Source of the DNA: DATLLJ01 sp965229885
Lineage (GTDB): Bacteria; Acidobacteriota; Vicinamibacteria; Vicinamibacterales; CAVVIG01
Length of the DNA: 64,000 nt
Direction of reading: 5' to 3'
NCBI GenBank assembly: GCA_965229885.1
Contig: CBDDJX010000003.1
Location: 806,001 to 870,000, forward strand
A program made the translations under genes and the position numbers. Positions within the stretch are counted from its first letter, which is position 1. Each line of letters starts with the position of its first letter. This document shows positions 1 through 9,288 of the stretch, in pieces. The notes below the pieces were generated by a model, which saw only the letters and a program-made list of their open reading frames with translations, searched no databases and had not been told where the DNA came from.

Positions 1-1022
1 TAGCCGAGCCTCACCTGAACGTCCCAGTAGTCGCCGAAGGGGTTCTCGCTCCGTTCGGAGAAGGCCTCATTGCGCGTTTGCTGCGGCACGTTCCAGCTCA
101 AACCGCCGCCGAAGAAGAAGCCCTTCGGCGCCTGCACGGTGAGGCCGAATGTCGCGCGCGTCAGATTCTCGGTGTCGGAAAAGGCCGGCGGCTTCGTGCC
201 GTCGGCGCCGACGAGTGTCGCCGTGGTGAGGCTCGCGGTGTCATCGGACGGCACTTTGCCGTTCAACTCCAGCGTGATGCGCGCCGGGCTTCGCGTCGGG
301 AAGCCCAAGCCGCCGCCCCAGCGGAACGCGCCGCCCGGCGTGTTGAACCCGGTCGGTTCACCCAGGAACTCGTAGCCGGCATACCCGGCCACTTCCACGC
401 TCTTCGCGATGTCCTTGCTCCCGATGAAGTCGAAGAAGAAGTCGGTCTCGCCCGTTCCGTTGCCTGCGGCCTCGTCGCCGGTCGGGATCTTGACGACGCC
501 CCGCACCGCCAGCGCCGTGGCGTTCTGCCGGAACTCCGACAAGATGTTCACTTTCGCGCCGACGTACCAGTCGCCGACGTGATCGCCCGTCCATTGCTGA
601 TTCACGCGCGGATAGCGATCGATAAACCCGCCGAACGCTGCGTCGTTCACGAAGAGGGGTCGGACGTCGCGATCGATCCGGGTGTCGAAGAGGAACGAGG
701 TGAAGATTTCCGCCCGGTCCTTGATGCCCACGGCAAACGTACCGGCGAAGTCGCCGACGTTGGTGTAGCCCTGGCCGTAGTTCGTCCCGCGGCGGTACCC
801 GCTGGCGGACCACTTCCCGCGGGCGAGCACCTCCGCCGTCGGCACGAACCACAACCCCGTGTCGCCATAGAACGTCGTCGTCGCCGGTCGCATCGACGCG
901 TCCGAAGCGCCTGGCGAGGTCGTCGAGGCCGTCTGGGACGCTGAGGGAGTCTGGGCGTCAGCCGCGACGGCCGAAAAAATAATAAGTGCCGCGAAACTTA
1001 CGAAGCGAAAAGTCCTTTTCAT
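1..1022 (-). CDS. Outer-membrane beta-barrel-like protein (C-terminus outside the window)
   Basis: The frame opens at ATG 1022 and runs off the left edge without a stop, giving about 340 codons. It begins with a clear Sec signal peptide (MKRTFRFVSFAALIIFSA, then a small-residue cleavage region ending ADAQ) and a Ser/Thr-rich linker. The rest is rich in alternating aromatic and glycine residues, as in beta-strands: it mentions itself as FYGDTGLWFVPTAEVLARGK and continues with many short Gly/Tyr/Phe strands. No catalytic motif is visible. The pattern resembles the N-terminal barrel half of acidobacterial OmpA-like outer-membrane proteins, whose peptidoglycan-binding domain would lie beyond the edge, but this cannot be confirmed here. 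It is transcribed in the same direction as tatA-tatC, about 100 bp downstream of tatC. Confidence 0.7.
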   Translation of the reverse strand, partial: MKRTFRFVSFAALIIFSAVAADAQTPSASQTASTTSPGASDASMRPATTTFYGDTGLWFVPTAEVLARGKWSASGYRRGTNYGQGYTNVGDFAGTFAVGIKDRAEIFTSFLFDTRIDRDVRPLFVNDAAFGGFIDRYPRVNQQWTGDHVGDWYVGAKVNILSEFRQNATALAVRGVVKIPTGDEAAGNGTGETDFFFDFIGSKDIAKSVEVAGYAGYEFLGEPTGFNTPGGAFRWGGGLGFPTRSPARITLELNGKVPSDDTASLTTATLVGADGTKPPAFSDTENLTRATFGLTVQAPKGFFFGGGLSWNVPQQTRNEAFSERSENPFGDYWDVQVRLG

Positions 1023-1124
1023 CAGGCCGACCCCCCCCGGTAACAGCACGGAATCCTAGGTCAGCCACGTGGCGGACGCAAGTTGACAACCCGCTGATGA
1101 TACCACGGCTGGGCGCAATCGAAG

Positions 1125-1952
1125 TCAATCAAGCACTTCCGGCGATCGACTGCGGGGGTTGACGATCCACGCGATGAGAATGCTGACGAGGTACAGGCCG
1201 ACCATCGGCGCCGCGAAAATCATCTGCGATATCATGTCGCCGCCCGGCGTGATGACGGCCGCGACGACGAAGATGATGAGGATGGCGTATTTGAGATTTG
1301 TTGCCAGGAAACGGGCCGTGACCACCTTCATCTTCGCGAGGAAGAACACGATCGTTGGCAGTTGGAACACGATGCCGAGGCCGAGCAGCATCTTCGTATA
1401 AAGCCCGAAGACATCGTGAAGCCGGGGCATGAACGCGAGGTCGGCCGTGTTGAAGCGGGCGAAGAACGCCATCATCACGCCGAAGGCGATGTAATGGTTG
1501 AAGGCGGCGCCGAGCATGAAGCACAGCGTGGTCAGCGCCACGAACGGATAGGCCATCTTCCTTTCTTTCGCGTACAAGCCCGGCGCGATGAACATCCAGA
1601 CCTGATAGCTAATAAACGGCGCCGCGACGAGAAGGCCGGAGATCAGCGCGACGGTGACGTAGAGAGAAAAGGCCTCACCCGGCTGCGTGTAGATCAGGGT
1701 GACGCCGGGCGGCAGGACGCGACGTGTCGGAGCAAGAATGAAGTTGAAGATCGGTTGAATGAACCAGAACGTGGCGACGACTCCGAGAGCGATGGCGGTG
1801 CACGAGCGCAGGATGCGTTTTCGGAGCTCGTCGAGATGCTCCAAGAACGACATCTGCCCTCCGGCGGAGGGCTCGGGATCGTCTTCGGGCTCTTCGGGAG
1901 CGAGACTGTACGCCCCCTGATGCTGGGGACTAGGAAAAGGCACAAGGGCCAT
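1125..1952 (-). CDS. tatC: Sec-independent protein translocase subunit TatC
   Basis: 275 residues. TatC is the polytopic receptor of the twin-arginine pathway, which exports folded proteins such as the formate dehydrogenase catalytic subunit encoded further along this window. The family signature SFLEHLDELRKRI is at about residues 35-47, followed by six hydrophobic segments with the conserved FxxYQVW motif (SYQVWMFIAPGLY) near the middle. An extra acidic, Pro-rich stretch of about 33 residues precedes the signature, so a shorter start at the internal Met just before SFLEH (1853) is possible. It lies 12 bp downstream of tatA and is surely cotranscribed with it. Confidence 0.96.
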   Translation of the reverse strand: MALVPFPSPQHQGAYSLAPEEPEDDPEPSAGGQMSFLEHLDELRKRILRSCTAIALGVVATFWFIQPIFNFILAPTRRVLPPGVTLIYTQPGEAFSLYVTVALISGLLVAAPFISYQVWMFIAPGLYAKERKMAYPFVALTTLCFMLGAAFNHYIAFGVMMAFFARFNTADLAFMPRLHDVFGLYTKMLLGLGIVFQLPTIVFFLAKMKVVTARFLATNLKYAILIIFVVAAVITPGGDMISQMIFAAPMVGLYLVSILIAWIVNPRSRSPEVLD

Positions 1953-1964
1953 GTCGACAGCCCG

Positions 1965-2282
1965 CTACGCGGACTCGTCTGTCTGGTGACTCGGCGGCGC
2001 GGACGGCACGATCTCGGCGGGAGCAACCGGGATCACTGGAGCCGGCGGCGCCGCGGCGGCCGCTGCAGCCGACGCGGCCTTGGACGCGTCGAGATCGACG
2101 CGCTGCTCGTCGAGGCGGATTTCCTCCTCGAGCGTGCTCTTCAGCTCGTTGGACGCCCTCTTGAACTCAGACAGGCTTCTGCCAAGCGAACGGCCGAGTT
2201 CGGGCAGTTTTCGGGGCCCGAAAATAATGAGAGCGATCACGAAAATGATGATCAGCTCCGGCATACCGATGGAACCAAACAT
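1965..2282 (-). CDS. tatA: Twin-arginine translocase subunit TatA/TatB
   Basis: 105 residues, usual for TatA/B. A single N-terminal membrane helix (MPELIIIFVIALIIFGPRKL) with the conserved Glu near its start and the FGPxKLPE hinge is followed by an amphipathic helix and an Ala/Pro-rich charged tail. TatA oligomers form the translocation path recruited by TatC. Whether this is functionally TatA or TatB cannot be decided from sequence alone, and no other Tat gene is in the window. A good sigma-70-type promoter lies 46 bp upstream, so tatA-tatC form a two-gene operon. Confidence 0.93.
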   Translation of the reverse strand: MFGSIGMPELIIIFVIALIIFGPRKLPELGRSLGRSLSEFKRASNELKSTLEEEIRLDEQRVDLDASKAASAAAAAAAPPAPVIPVAPAEIVPSAPPSHQTDESA

Positions 2283-2327
2283 GGCCGTCCTGCTTTCTGA
2301 AACCGGAGGGTGGAACCCCTTTAAGTC

Positions 2328-2356
2328 ATTATAGGAACCGGTGTTGAGGCGGTCAA
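2328..2356 (-). promoter_or_regulatory. Sigma-70-like promoter of tatA-tatC
   Basis: On the minus strand TTGACC and a perfect TATAAT are separated by exactly 17 bp. The -10 box ends 45 bp before the tatA ATG. This is the best-matched promoter seen in the window. Confidence 0.7.
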
Positions 2357-2423
2357 GGGAATCCCGCCGGCTAGCAGCCGGAAGTCGTTGCCGATGAGGA
2401 AGTTATCTGTTAGGCTAACTCTC

Positions 2424-4064
2424 ATGCGACGCTGCCGTGCTGTCCCTGCCGCGGTCTCTGCGATCGTCGTGTCAGCGCTGGTCGGCGGGTTTCTCGGCCG
2501 AAGCGCGCTGGCGATCGACGACAAGACTCCAGACTACAAGACGTTTGCCGTCGCGCTCGACGCGATCGAAGCGAATTACATCGGCACGATCGAGTCCGAC
2601 AGCCTCGTCTACGGCGCGATTCGCGGCATGCTCGGCACGCTGGATCCGCATTCCAGCTTTTTCGATCCGAAAGCCTACGCGCGGATGCGCGAACGCCAGG
2701 AAGGCCGCTACTACGGCCTCGGCATTCAGATCCAGAGTACGCCCGGAGACTACATCGTGGCGACCGGCGTCTTCGAAGGCTCGCCGGCCCATAAGAAAGG
2801 CGTGCGCCGCGGCGACGCCTTCGCGAAAATCGGCGACGAGAGCGCCAGGGGCTGGAGCACCGAACAGGCGATGCACAAACTGCGCGGCCCCAAGGGGACG
2901 CCGGTCCACATCGAGCTGCGGCGCCGCGGCTATGAGCAGCTGATTCCGCTCGATGTGACACGCGCCGAGGTGTACATCCCGACGGTGCCGGCCGCGTTGA
3001 TGATCGATTCGACGACCGCCTACATCAAGCTACAGGATTTCGGCGAGAACACCGACCGCGACTTCAAGCGCGCCCTGCACGATCTGGCGGGCAAAGGGAT
3101 GCGCAGGCTCCTGCTCGATATTCGCGGCAATCCCGGCGGTCCGCTCGATCAGGCTATCAAGGTCGCCAACGAGTTTCTCCCGAAGGGCAAGATGATCGTG
3201 TACACGCGCGGGCGCGTGTCCAACTCGGATCAGGACTACCGTGCGACCGCAGACGGCGAGTTCACCGATATCCCGGTCGTGATCATCGTGAACCGCCGCA
3301 GCGCGAGCGCTTCGGAGATCGTCACGGGCGCGCTCCAGGATCACGATCGCGCGTATGTCGTCGGCGAGACGACGTTCGGAAAAGCGCTCGTGCAGTCCGT
3401 GTACCGCATCGACGGGGGCGCGGGCCTCGCGCTGACCACGGCGCACTACTACACGCCGAGCGGCCGGCTCATTCAGCGACCGTGGGACGCGACCTTTGAC
3501 GAGTACCAGCTCTACGCGCTGCGCGATCAGGAAACCGAGCGGACGCATAGCCCGAGCGAGTTGAAGAACACCGATTCCGGGCGCCCCGTGTACAGCGGCG
3601 GCGGCGTCGAGCCCGACAAACGGATTGCGGGACCTGTCGGTCCGGGAAGCACCGGCGGCTTCAATGTGGGCCGCTTCGGGCGGACGCTGAATGCGCGCCA
3701 GGCGTTTGCGAGCTACGCCCAAAAATACAATGCGGAGGGCGATGTGCGCGTAGGCCAGACGTCGACCGGACGGAAGATCGTCCAGGAGAATTTCGTCGTC
3801 GACGATGACATGCTGGCCGATTTCCGGCAGCAACTGGTCGCCGACGGCGTCAAGATTGACGAACCCGGATTCGCGGAGGACCTCGGGTACATCAAGGCGA
3901 TGCTGCGCTTCGAAATCGATGGCGCCCTGTTCGGCGTCAGCTCTGCCTGGCGCCACCTGGTCATGGCGGATCCGCAAGCGCAAATGGCCCTGTCGCAGTT
4001 CGACGAAGCCCAGAAGCTGCTCGAACTGAACAAGGCGGGCGCGAAGGCTCCAGTAGGTCATTAG
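2424..4064 (+). CDS. S41 C-terminal processing peptidase (CtpA/Prc type)
   Basis: 546 residues from ATG 2424, chosen because a signal anchor (SAIVVSALVGGFLGRSALA) follows directly; an in-frame ATG at 2388 would add 12 residues. A PDZ domain covers about residues 85-175 and the S41 protease core about 185-385. The Ser/Lys dyad is inferred as S295 in NRRSASASEI and K320 in GETTFGKALVQ, 25 residues apart as in Tsp and plant CtpA. Such periplasmic proteases trim or degrade envelope proteins at their C-termini. There is no convincing Shine-Dalgarno, but TTGCCG-17 bp-TAGGCT ends 7 nt before the ATG, so the message could be leaderless. It is divergent from tatA. Confidence 0.93.
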   Translation: MRRCRAVPAAVSAIVVSALVGGFLGRSALAIDDKTPDYKTFAVALDAIEANYIGTIESDSLVYGAIRGMLGTLDPHSSFFDPKAYARMRERQEGRYYGLGIQIQSTPGDYIVATGVFEGSPAHKKGVRRGDAFAKIGDESARGWSTEQAMHKLRGPKGTPVHIELRRRGYEQLIPLDVTRAEVYIPTVPAALMIDSTTAYIKLQDFGENTDRDFKRALHDLAGKGMRRLLLDIRGNPGGPLDQAIKVANEFLPKGKMIVYTRGRVSNSDQDYRATADGEFTDIPVVIIVNRRSASASEIVTGALQDHDRAYVVGETTFGKALVQSVYRIDGGAGLALTTAHYYTPSGRLIQRPWDATFDEYQLYALRDQETERTHSPSELKNTDSGRPVYSGGGVEPDKRIAGPVGPGSTGGFNVGRFGRTLNARQAFASYAQKYNAEGDVRVGQTSTGRKIVQENFVVDDDMLADFRQQLVADGVKIDEPGFAEDLGYIKAMLRFEIDGALFGVSSAWRHLVMADPQAQMALSQFDEAQKLLELNKAGAKAPVGH

Positions 4065-4077
4065 ACCACAATCGCTT

Positions 4078-4104
4078 GTGGGGGCAGATTGCACTTGCCC
4101 CTAC
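4078..4104. repeat. Small inverted repeat downstream of the S41 protease
   Basis: Arms GTGGGGGCA and TGCCCCTAC with a 9-nt loop start 13 bp after the protease stop. There is no T-run, so it is probably an interspersed palindrome and not a classical terminator, although it may still protect or end the transcript. Confidence 0.5.
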
Positions 4105-4287
4105 AGCTAGGCCTTGTTAGACTGACCACCGTTTCGTGAAACCTAGGGGCCGTCTTCCGTTGTGGGAGACGACAAGGGTGGCGCCAAACGGTTTCCTTGC
4201 GGTTCTGCATCCCAGCCAGCCAGAACGTCCGCCCTCGCCTGAGCGATAGCGAAGGCAGCCGGACCATTTGCGTACCGTGGTGGAGTC

Positions 4288-7200
4288 ATGCGCCTCGAAC
4301 GTCTTGAAATCAACGGCTTCAAATCGTTCTCCGATCGGTCCGAGCTCGCCTTCGACAAAGGCGTGACCGCGATTGTCGGCCCCAACGGATGCGGCAAGAG
4401 CAACGTGGCGGACGCCATCACGTGGGTGATGGGCGAGCAGAGCGCCAAGAGCCTGCGCGGCGAGCGCATGGAGGACGTCATCTTCAGCGGCAGCGACGCC
4501 AGGAAGCCCACGGCGGCCGCCGAAGTGCGCCTGCGGTTTACTGGCGTCCTGAAGACCGTCAGCGGGCCGGCGTTTCCGGAAGACCCGGAAGACACGAAAG
4601 ACCCGGGACACCAAGTCAACGGGAATGGCCGCGGCCATCGTGACGAGGCACCCGGGAATGGCCACGGGAACGGCAATGGCCACGGCCACGGACAGGTCGT
4701 CGTGTCGGAATTGATTCAGTCGATCGCCCGCGAAGTTGAAGTCACGCGCCGGCTTTTCCGTTCCGGCGAGAGCGAATACCTCATCGACGGCCAGACGTGC
4801 CGGCTGCGCGACGTGCACGACCTGCTGATGGACACCGGGCTGGGCGCGAAGGCCTACGCGATCATCGAGCAGGGGAAGATCGGCATGATCCTCAGCTTGC
4901 GTCCCATCGATCGACGCCAGTTGATCGAGGAAGCGGCCGGCGTCACGAAGTACAAGGCGAGACGGCGGTCGGCGGAACTGAAGCTCGAAGCGGCGCGGCA
5001 GAACCTCTTGCGCGTGGACGACATCGTGTTCGAGGTCGACAAGCAGCGCGGCACGCTGAAGCGCCAGGCGGCCAGGGCGCGGCGCTACCAGAAACTGCGC
5101 GACGAGCTCCGGCGCTGGGAAAAGGTGTTGTTCGCGCGGAAGTACGCCCGGCTGGCGGAGGCGATCGAGTCGGCCCGCAGCAGCCTGACCGATGCCCGCG
5201 ACCGCTCCTCGGTCGCATCGTCGCGGGTCGCCACGGTGGACAGCGATCTTGGCCGCCTGCGCATCGAGATGGCCGAAGCCGAAGCGCGCGCGACGAACAC
5301 CCGCGAAGCGGCGCATGCGCGCGAGCTCTCGATGAACCGTCAGCAGCAGCAGATCGTCTTCGATCGCGAGCAGATCGCTTCGCTCGACACACGGGCCGCC
5401 CTCATGGCCTCCGAAGTCGCGACGATCGAAGCCCGGCGCGAGCCGGCCCGGCTGGCACTGGCGGGCCGCCGCGAAGCAGCGATCGAGGCGGGGGCCTGGC
5501 GCGAGCGCGCCGCGACCCGCCTGGCCACGGAATCGGAGGGCTACGAAGCGGCGCATCGCGAGATCGAGGGACTCGAGTCCGACGTCGAGGCCGCGAGGAG
5601 CGACGTCTTCTCCGCCATCAACTCGGCCACGGCGCTCCGCCACGCGCTGGAGAATGCCGCGACGGCGCGGGACCGGGCGGCCGAGACGCTGCACAAACTG
5701 GCGGTCGAAGCCGACGATGTGCGCATTCAGTCGGTGCGGGCTGAAGGCGAACGGACGGCGGCTTCTGACGGCCTTCGCCGCGCGCACGACGCGATAGAGT
5801 CGACGCGCATCGCCCGTCTGGCACGCGAGTCAGAGCTGGCCGACGCGCGCATCGAGCACGAGTGGCGTGCGCGCTCGGTGCGGGTGGCGGAACAGGCGCT
5901 CGCGGGGCTCGAGGCGCGGCTGAAGTCGCTCGTGGAGTTCGAGGCGGCCCGCGCGTCGTACGGTGACGCGCCGCGCGCCGTTCTCGCGCAGGCGAACGGC
6001 AAGGTCAACCAGCAGGGCGCGATCGCCGATTATCTGGAGGCGGAGGCCGGCTACGAACGCGCGGTTGACGCCTACCTCGGCGATCTGCTGCAGCATGTGG
6101 TCGTTGAAACGCCGGAGCACGCCGCCGCTGGTTTCGACGTCGTTTGCGCGGCAGGCGCGGGACGGTGCGGATTTCTGATCACGGACGGCGCAGGGCTGAG
6201 CCCTGAGCCCCCACCCCTGAGCCCTCCCGAAGGTCTCCGTGCCCTGTCATCGACCGTTCGCGTGAACGGACCGTTCGCGGAAGCCATTCGACGCGCGATC
6301 GGCGATGCCTGGATCGCTGATTCGTACGAGCGCGCCCAGGATGCGAGCCGACTCACGACCGTGCCAGTCCTGACCGTCGACGGCGCTGTCTTCCGCGGGC
6401 CGCAGCTCGTTTCGGGCGGCAGCCGGGACGATGCGCGCGGGATTCTCGAAACGAAGCGAGAAATCACGGAGGCTCGCGAGCGCATTCGCGTGGAGCGGGC
6501 CGCGCTGTTCAAGCTCGCCGAGGAGACGGCGGCGCTCGAGGGCGCCATGGCGACGGCCTCGCACGCCATCGCGGCGCTCGACGCCGAATACCACGCACAA
6601 GAAAAGGCGGTCGTCGGGCTCGACGCCCAGCTGCAGCATGCGACCGACGAAGTGGCGCGGCGCGCGCAGAAGAGCGAGCAGCTGGCGCGCGAGCGGTATC
6701 AGGCCGACGAAGAGCGCGACGCGCTTGATCGCCGCCAGGATGAAGCACGAGCGTCGATCGGTCGCCTGCAGGACGAGCAGCAGCGTGCGGACGAGCGGCT
6801 GACCGAGGCGCAGCGGCGCCTGTTCGAAGCGCGGGAAGCGGCCGAGGATCTCAGCCAGCGTGCCGCCGAGGCGGGCGCGGCCCACGCCGCCATGGTCGAG
6901 CGCGCCGCGGGCCTGGCTGCCGACGTTCAGCGCCTCGACGAAGCCGCGGCCGAACTCGACGCCCGGGCGACCTCTCTGGCATCCGAGCTCGAGGTGACGC
7001 GGCGGCGCGTCGCGGAACTCGGCGCGGCCATCGTCGCCGGCGAAGCGCAGCTCGATGCCGACGTCAACACCCTTGATGCGCTGCGGATGGACGTCCGGCA
7101 CGCCGACGACTTCGTGTCGGCCCTCCGGATCGCAACCGACGAGCACGAAGCCTCACTCAAAGTTGCGCGTGGCGCGCTCGAGTCGATCCGCTCGCTCGTC

Positions 7201-8148
7201 GCCGAGCTCGACGTGGCGCGCGCAACCGCCGAAAGCGATCTTGCGCATCTTGCGGCGTCGTGCCTCGACGCGGTGCAGGCCACGCTCGACGAAGTGCGCG
7301 TTGACGTGGACGAGCTCGAGCTGGCGGGCGAGCTGACTCCGGATGCGCGCGTGATCTGCGCCGAGGAACCCGAGGAGCTGGGCGACGATGCCACAGCAGG
7401 TCTCGAGCCCTGCGCCACAACAGCCGTCGCACAGGGCTTCAGGGCAACAGACGCAGGTGTCGCGCAGGACTCTAGTCCGGCCCTGGAAGGGGCGAAGGAA
7501 AAGGCCCTCAGCGCCGAGGAGGCGATCGCCAGGCTTCGCGCGAAGATCGATCGCCTTGGCCCGGTGAACATGATGGCGGTCGAGCAGTTCGACGAGCTGG
7601 AGACGCGCCACGCCTTCCTGACGAAGGAGCGCAAGGATCTGGTCGACTCCATCGCGCAGACGAGCGAAGCCATCAAGCGCATCGACGAAACGACCCGCGA
7701 GCGCTTCAACGAAGCGCTTGCCGCCATCAACCTGAATTTCCAGGAGACCTTCGGCACGCTCTTCGGCGGCGGCCGCGCCGGCCTCACGCTGCTCGACGAA
7801 ACCGATCCGCTCGAGAGCGGTATCGAGATCATCGCGCAGCCGCCAGGCAAGCGTCTGCAGAGCGTGCAGCTCCTGTCGGGCGGCGAGAAGGCGCTGACGG
7901 CCATCGCACTCATGTTCGGCATGTTCAAGTACAAGCCGAGCCCGTTCTGCCTGCTCGACGAAATCGATGCGCCGCTCGACGATGCCAATATCGGCCGGTT
8001 CGTGGAGATGCTGCGCGGCATGCAGCAGCACACGCAGTTCATCGTCATCACCCACAACCGGAAGACGATGGAGATCGCTGACCGCCTCTACGGCGTGACG
8101 ATGGAAGAGCCGGGCGTCTCCAAGCTGATCTCCGTTCAGCTGAATTGA
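4288..8148 (+). CDS. smc: Chromosome segregation ATPase SMC
   Basis: 1286 residues; bacterial SMC is usually about 1150-1200. The N-terminal ATPase half has Walker A GPNGCGKSN at 31-39. Long coiled coils flank a hinge near the middle. The C-terminal half has the ABC signature LLSGGEKAL near 1197 and Walker B CLLDEIDAPLDD near 1220. SMC dimers organise and help segregate newly replicated DNA. The extra length comes from low-complexity inserts: about residues 97-139 (Gly/Asn/His repeats such as HGNGNGHGHG), about 635-648 (Pro-rich), and about 1033-1071, which is made of interspersed palindromic repeat DNA. The frame is nevertheless intact. The stop overlaps the next start (TTGA), so the M48 protease is translationally coupled to it. 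Confidence 0.97.
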   Translation: MRLERLEINGFKSFSDRSELAFDKGVTAIVGPNGCGKSNVADAITWVMGEQSAKSLRGERMEDVIFSGSDARKPTAAAEVRLRFTGVLKTVSGPAFPEDPEDTKDPGHQVNGNGRGHRDEAPGNGHGNGNGHGHGQVVVSELIQSIAREVEVTRRLFRSGESEYLIDGQTCRLRDVHDLLMDTGLGAKAYAIIEQGKIGMILSLRPIDRRQLIEEAAGVTKYKARRRSAELKLEAARQNLLRVDDIVFEVDKQRGTLKRQAARARRYQKLRDELRRWEKVLFARKYARLAEAIESARSSLTDARDRSSVASSRVATVDSDLGRLRIEMAEAEARATNTREAAHARELSMNRQQQQIVFDREQIASLDTRAALMASEVATIEARREPARLALAGRREAAIEAGAWRERAATRLATESEGYEAAHREIEGLESDVEAARSDVFSAINSATALRHALENAATARDRAAETLHKLAVEADDVRIQSVRAEGERTAASDGLRRAHDAIESTRIARLARESELADARIEHEWRARSVRVAEQALAGLEARLKSLVEFEAARASYGDAPRAVLAQANGKVNQQGAIADYLEAEAGYERAVDAYLGDLLQHVVVETPEHAAAGFDVVCAAGAGRCGFLITDGAGLSPEPPPLSPPEGLRALSSTVRVNGPFAEAIRRAIGDAWIADSYERAQDASRLTTVPVLTVDGAVFRGPQLVSGGSRDDARGILETKREITEARERIRVERAALFKLAEETAALEGAMATASHAIAALDAEYHAQEKAVVGLDAQLQHATDEVARRAQKSEQLARERYQADEERDALDRRQDEARASIGRLQDEQQRADERLTEAQRRLFEAREAAEDLSQRAAEAGAAHAAMVERAAGLAADVQRLDEAAAELDARATSLASELEVTRRRVAELGAAIVAGEAQLDADVNTLDALRMDVRHADDFVSALRIATDEHEASLKVARGALESIRSLVAELDVARATAESDLAHLAASCLDAVQATLDEVRVDVDELELAGELTPDARVICAEEPEELGDDATAGLEPCATTAVAQGFRATDAGVAQDSSPALEGAKEKALSAEEAIARLRAKIDRLGPVNMMAVEQFDELETRHAFLTKERKDLVDSIAQTSEAIKRIDETTRERFNEALAAINLNFQETFGTLFGGGRAGLTLLDETDPLESGIEIIAQPPGKRLQSVQLLSGGEKALTAIALMFGMFKYKPSPFCLLDEIDAPLDDANIGRFVEMLRGMQQHTQFIVITHNRKTMEIADRLYGVTMEEPGVSKLISVQLN
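7411..7486. repeat. Two copies of an interspersed palindromic repeat read in frame inside smc
   Basis: The first copy begins TGCGCCACAACAG and ends in a CAGGGCTTC core. The second has the core CGCGCAGGACTCTAGTCC. Both match the intergenic copy at 20916-20960 (TGCGCCACGACGG, then GCAGGACTTCAGTCCTGC). They encode a Gly/Ala/Thr-rich stretch not expected in SMC proteins. Confidence 0.65.
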
Positions 8149-9287
8149 ACGAAGACAGGGCCACCCGCTACCACCGCGTCAAGCGGCGCCTCGGCGTCCT
8201 CGGATGGGTCTGGACGCTGCTGCTCCTTGGCGGCCTGGTATGGACCGGCTGGAGCGTGACGCTCCGCGACGCGGCTGAGTCGGCGGCTGCAGGGGTCGCA
8301 ACGGCGACTTCGCTTCCAGGGCTTCCAGAGCTCCCCGCATTGACTGTCCTGATGTACGTGGTGCTCCTTTCCCTGCTCAATGAGATTGGCAGTCTCCCGC
8401 TGGGGTGGTACAGCGGACACGTCGTCGAGCGCCGTTACGGGCTGTCGAATGAATCGCTCGCCCGCTGGGCGGGGGACGAGGTGAAGTCGCTCGGTATCGG
8501 CATGCTGCTCGGCTGTGGCGGCGCGACCCTGCTGTATTTCCTGATCCGGCTGTCACCCGACTGGTGGTGGGTGAGCGCCGGCGCGCTCTTCACCCTGATC
8601 ATCGTCGGTCTGACGAACCTCGCGCCGATTCTCCTGCTGCCACTGTTCTACACGGTGAAGCCGCTCGATAGGGAAGGGCTTCGGGTGCGGCTCCTCGCGC
8701 TCGCCGAGCGCACGGGGGCGCGCGTGCTCGGCGCTTATGAATGGGGACTCTCGGCGAAGACGAAGAAGGCGAATGCGGCGCTGGCCGGCATCGGCGGCAC
8801 GCGTCGCATTCTCGTATCGGATACGATGCTGGCCGAGTACTCAGACGAGGAAATCGAGGTTATCCTGGCGCACGAGTTGGCGCATCACGTCCACGGAGAC
8901 ATCTGGAAGGGGATTGTCTTTGAGAGCGCGCTGACGCTCGCTGGCTTCTATCTCGCGGCGCGGACGCTCGGGGGATTGAGCGATCGCTTCGGGCTGAGGG
9001 ACGTGGCCGATCCCGCAGGGCTGCCGCTGCTGCTGCTGGCCGCCGGCGCGGTGTCACTCACGATGATGCCGGTGGCCCATGCCGTGTCGCGTGGGCACGA
9101 GAGGAGCGCCGATCGCTTCGCGCTCGACCTGACCAAGAACCCCGGTGCATTCATTTCCGCCATGCGGCGCCTCGGCGCGCAGAACCTCGCGGAAGAACAC
9201 CCATCGAAGCTGGTTCAGTGGCTGTTCTACGGCCACCCGCCTATCACGGAGCGGATTGCGGCGGCGCGCGTGTTTTTGCCGTACTGA
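8145..9287 (+). CDS. M48 family (Ste24-like) membrane metalloprotease
   Basis: 380 residues, starting at TTG 8145 that overlaps the smc stop by 4 bp. The zinc motif HELAHH is at about residues 243-248 and the third ligand lies in the later HERSADRFA motif. Several hydrophobic segments surround the catalytic region, as in Ste24/CAAX-protease relatives embedded in the inner membrane. The conserved C-terminal HPPITERI motif is present, so the protein is essentially full length. In bacteria these enzymes are usually linked to membrane-protein quality control; the specific role here is unknown. The coupling to smc is positional and gives no obvious functional link. Confidence 0.9.
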   Translation: MNEDRATRYHRVKRRLGVLGWVWTLLLLGGLVWTGWSVTLRDAAESAAAGVATATSLPGLPELPALTVLMYVVLLSLLNEIGSLPLGWYSGHVVERRYGLSNESLARWAGDEVKSLGIGMLLGCGGATLLYFLIRLSPDWWWVSAGALFTLIIVGLTNLAPILLLPLFYTVKPLDREGLRVRLLALAERTGARVLGAYEWGLSAKTKKANAALAGIGGTRRILVSDTMLAEYSDEEIEVILAHELAHHVHGDIWKGIVFESALTLAGFYLAARTLGGLSDRFGLRDVADPAGLPLLLLAAGAVSLTMMPVAHAVSRGHERSADRFALDLTKNPGAFISAMRRLGAQNLAEEHPSKLVQWLFYGHPPITERIAAARVFLPY

Positions 9288-9288
9288 C

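Noticed and set aside
4660..4704. CRISPR-like short repeats in smc
   Set aside because: They are low-complexity GGCCACGG/AACGGC codon repeats without spacers of constant length.
4117..5787. A 556-codon open frame opposite smc
   Set aside because: It is a reverse-strand shadow of the smc coding region with no domain, start signal or family resemblance.
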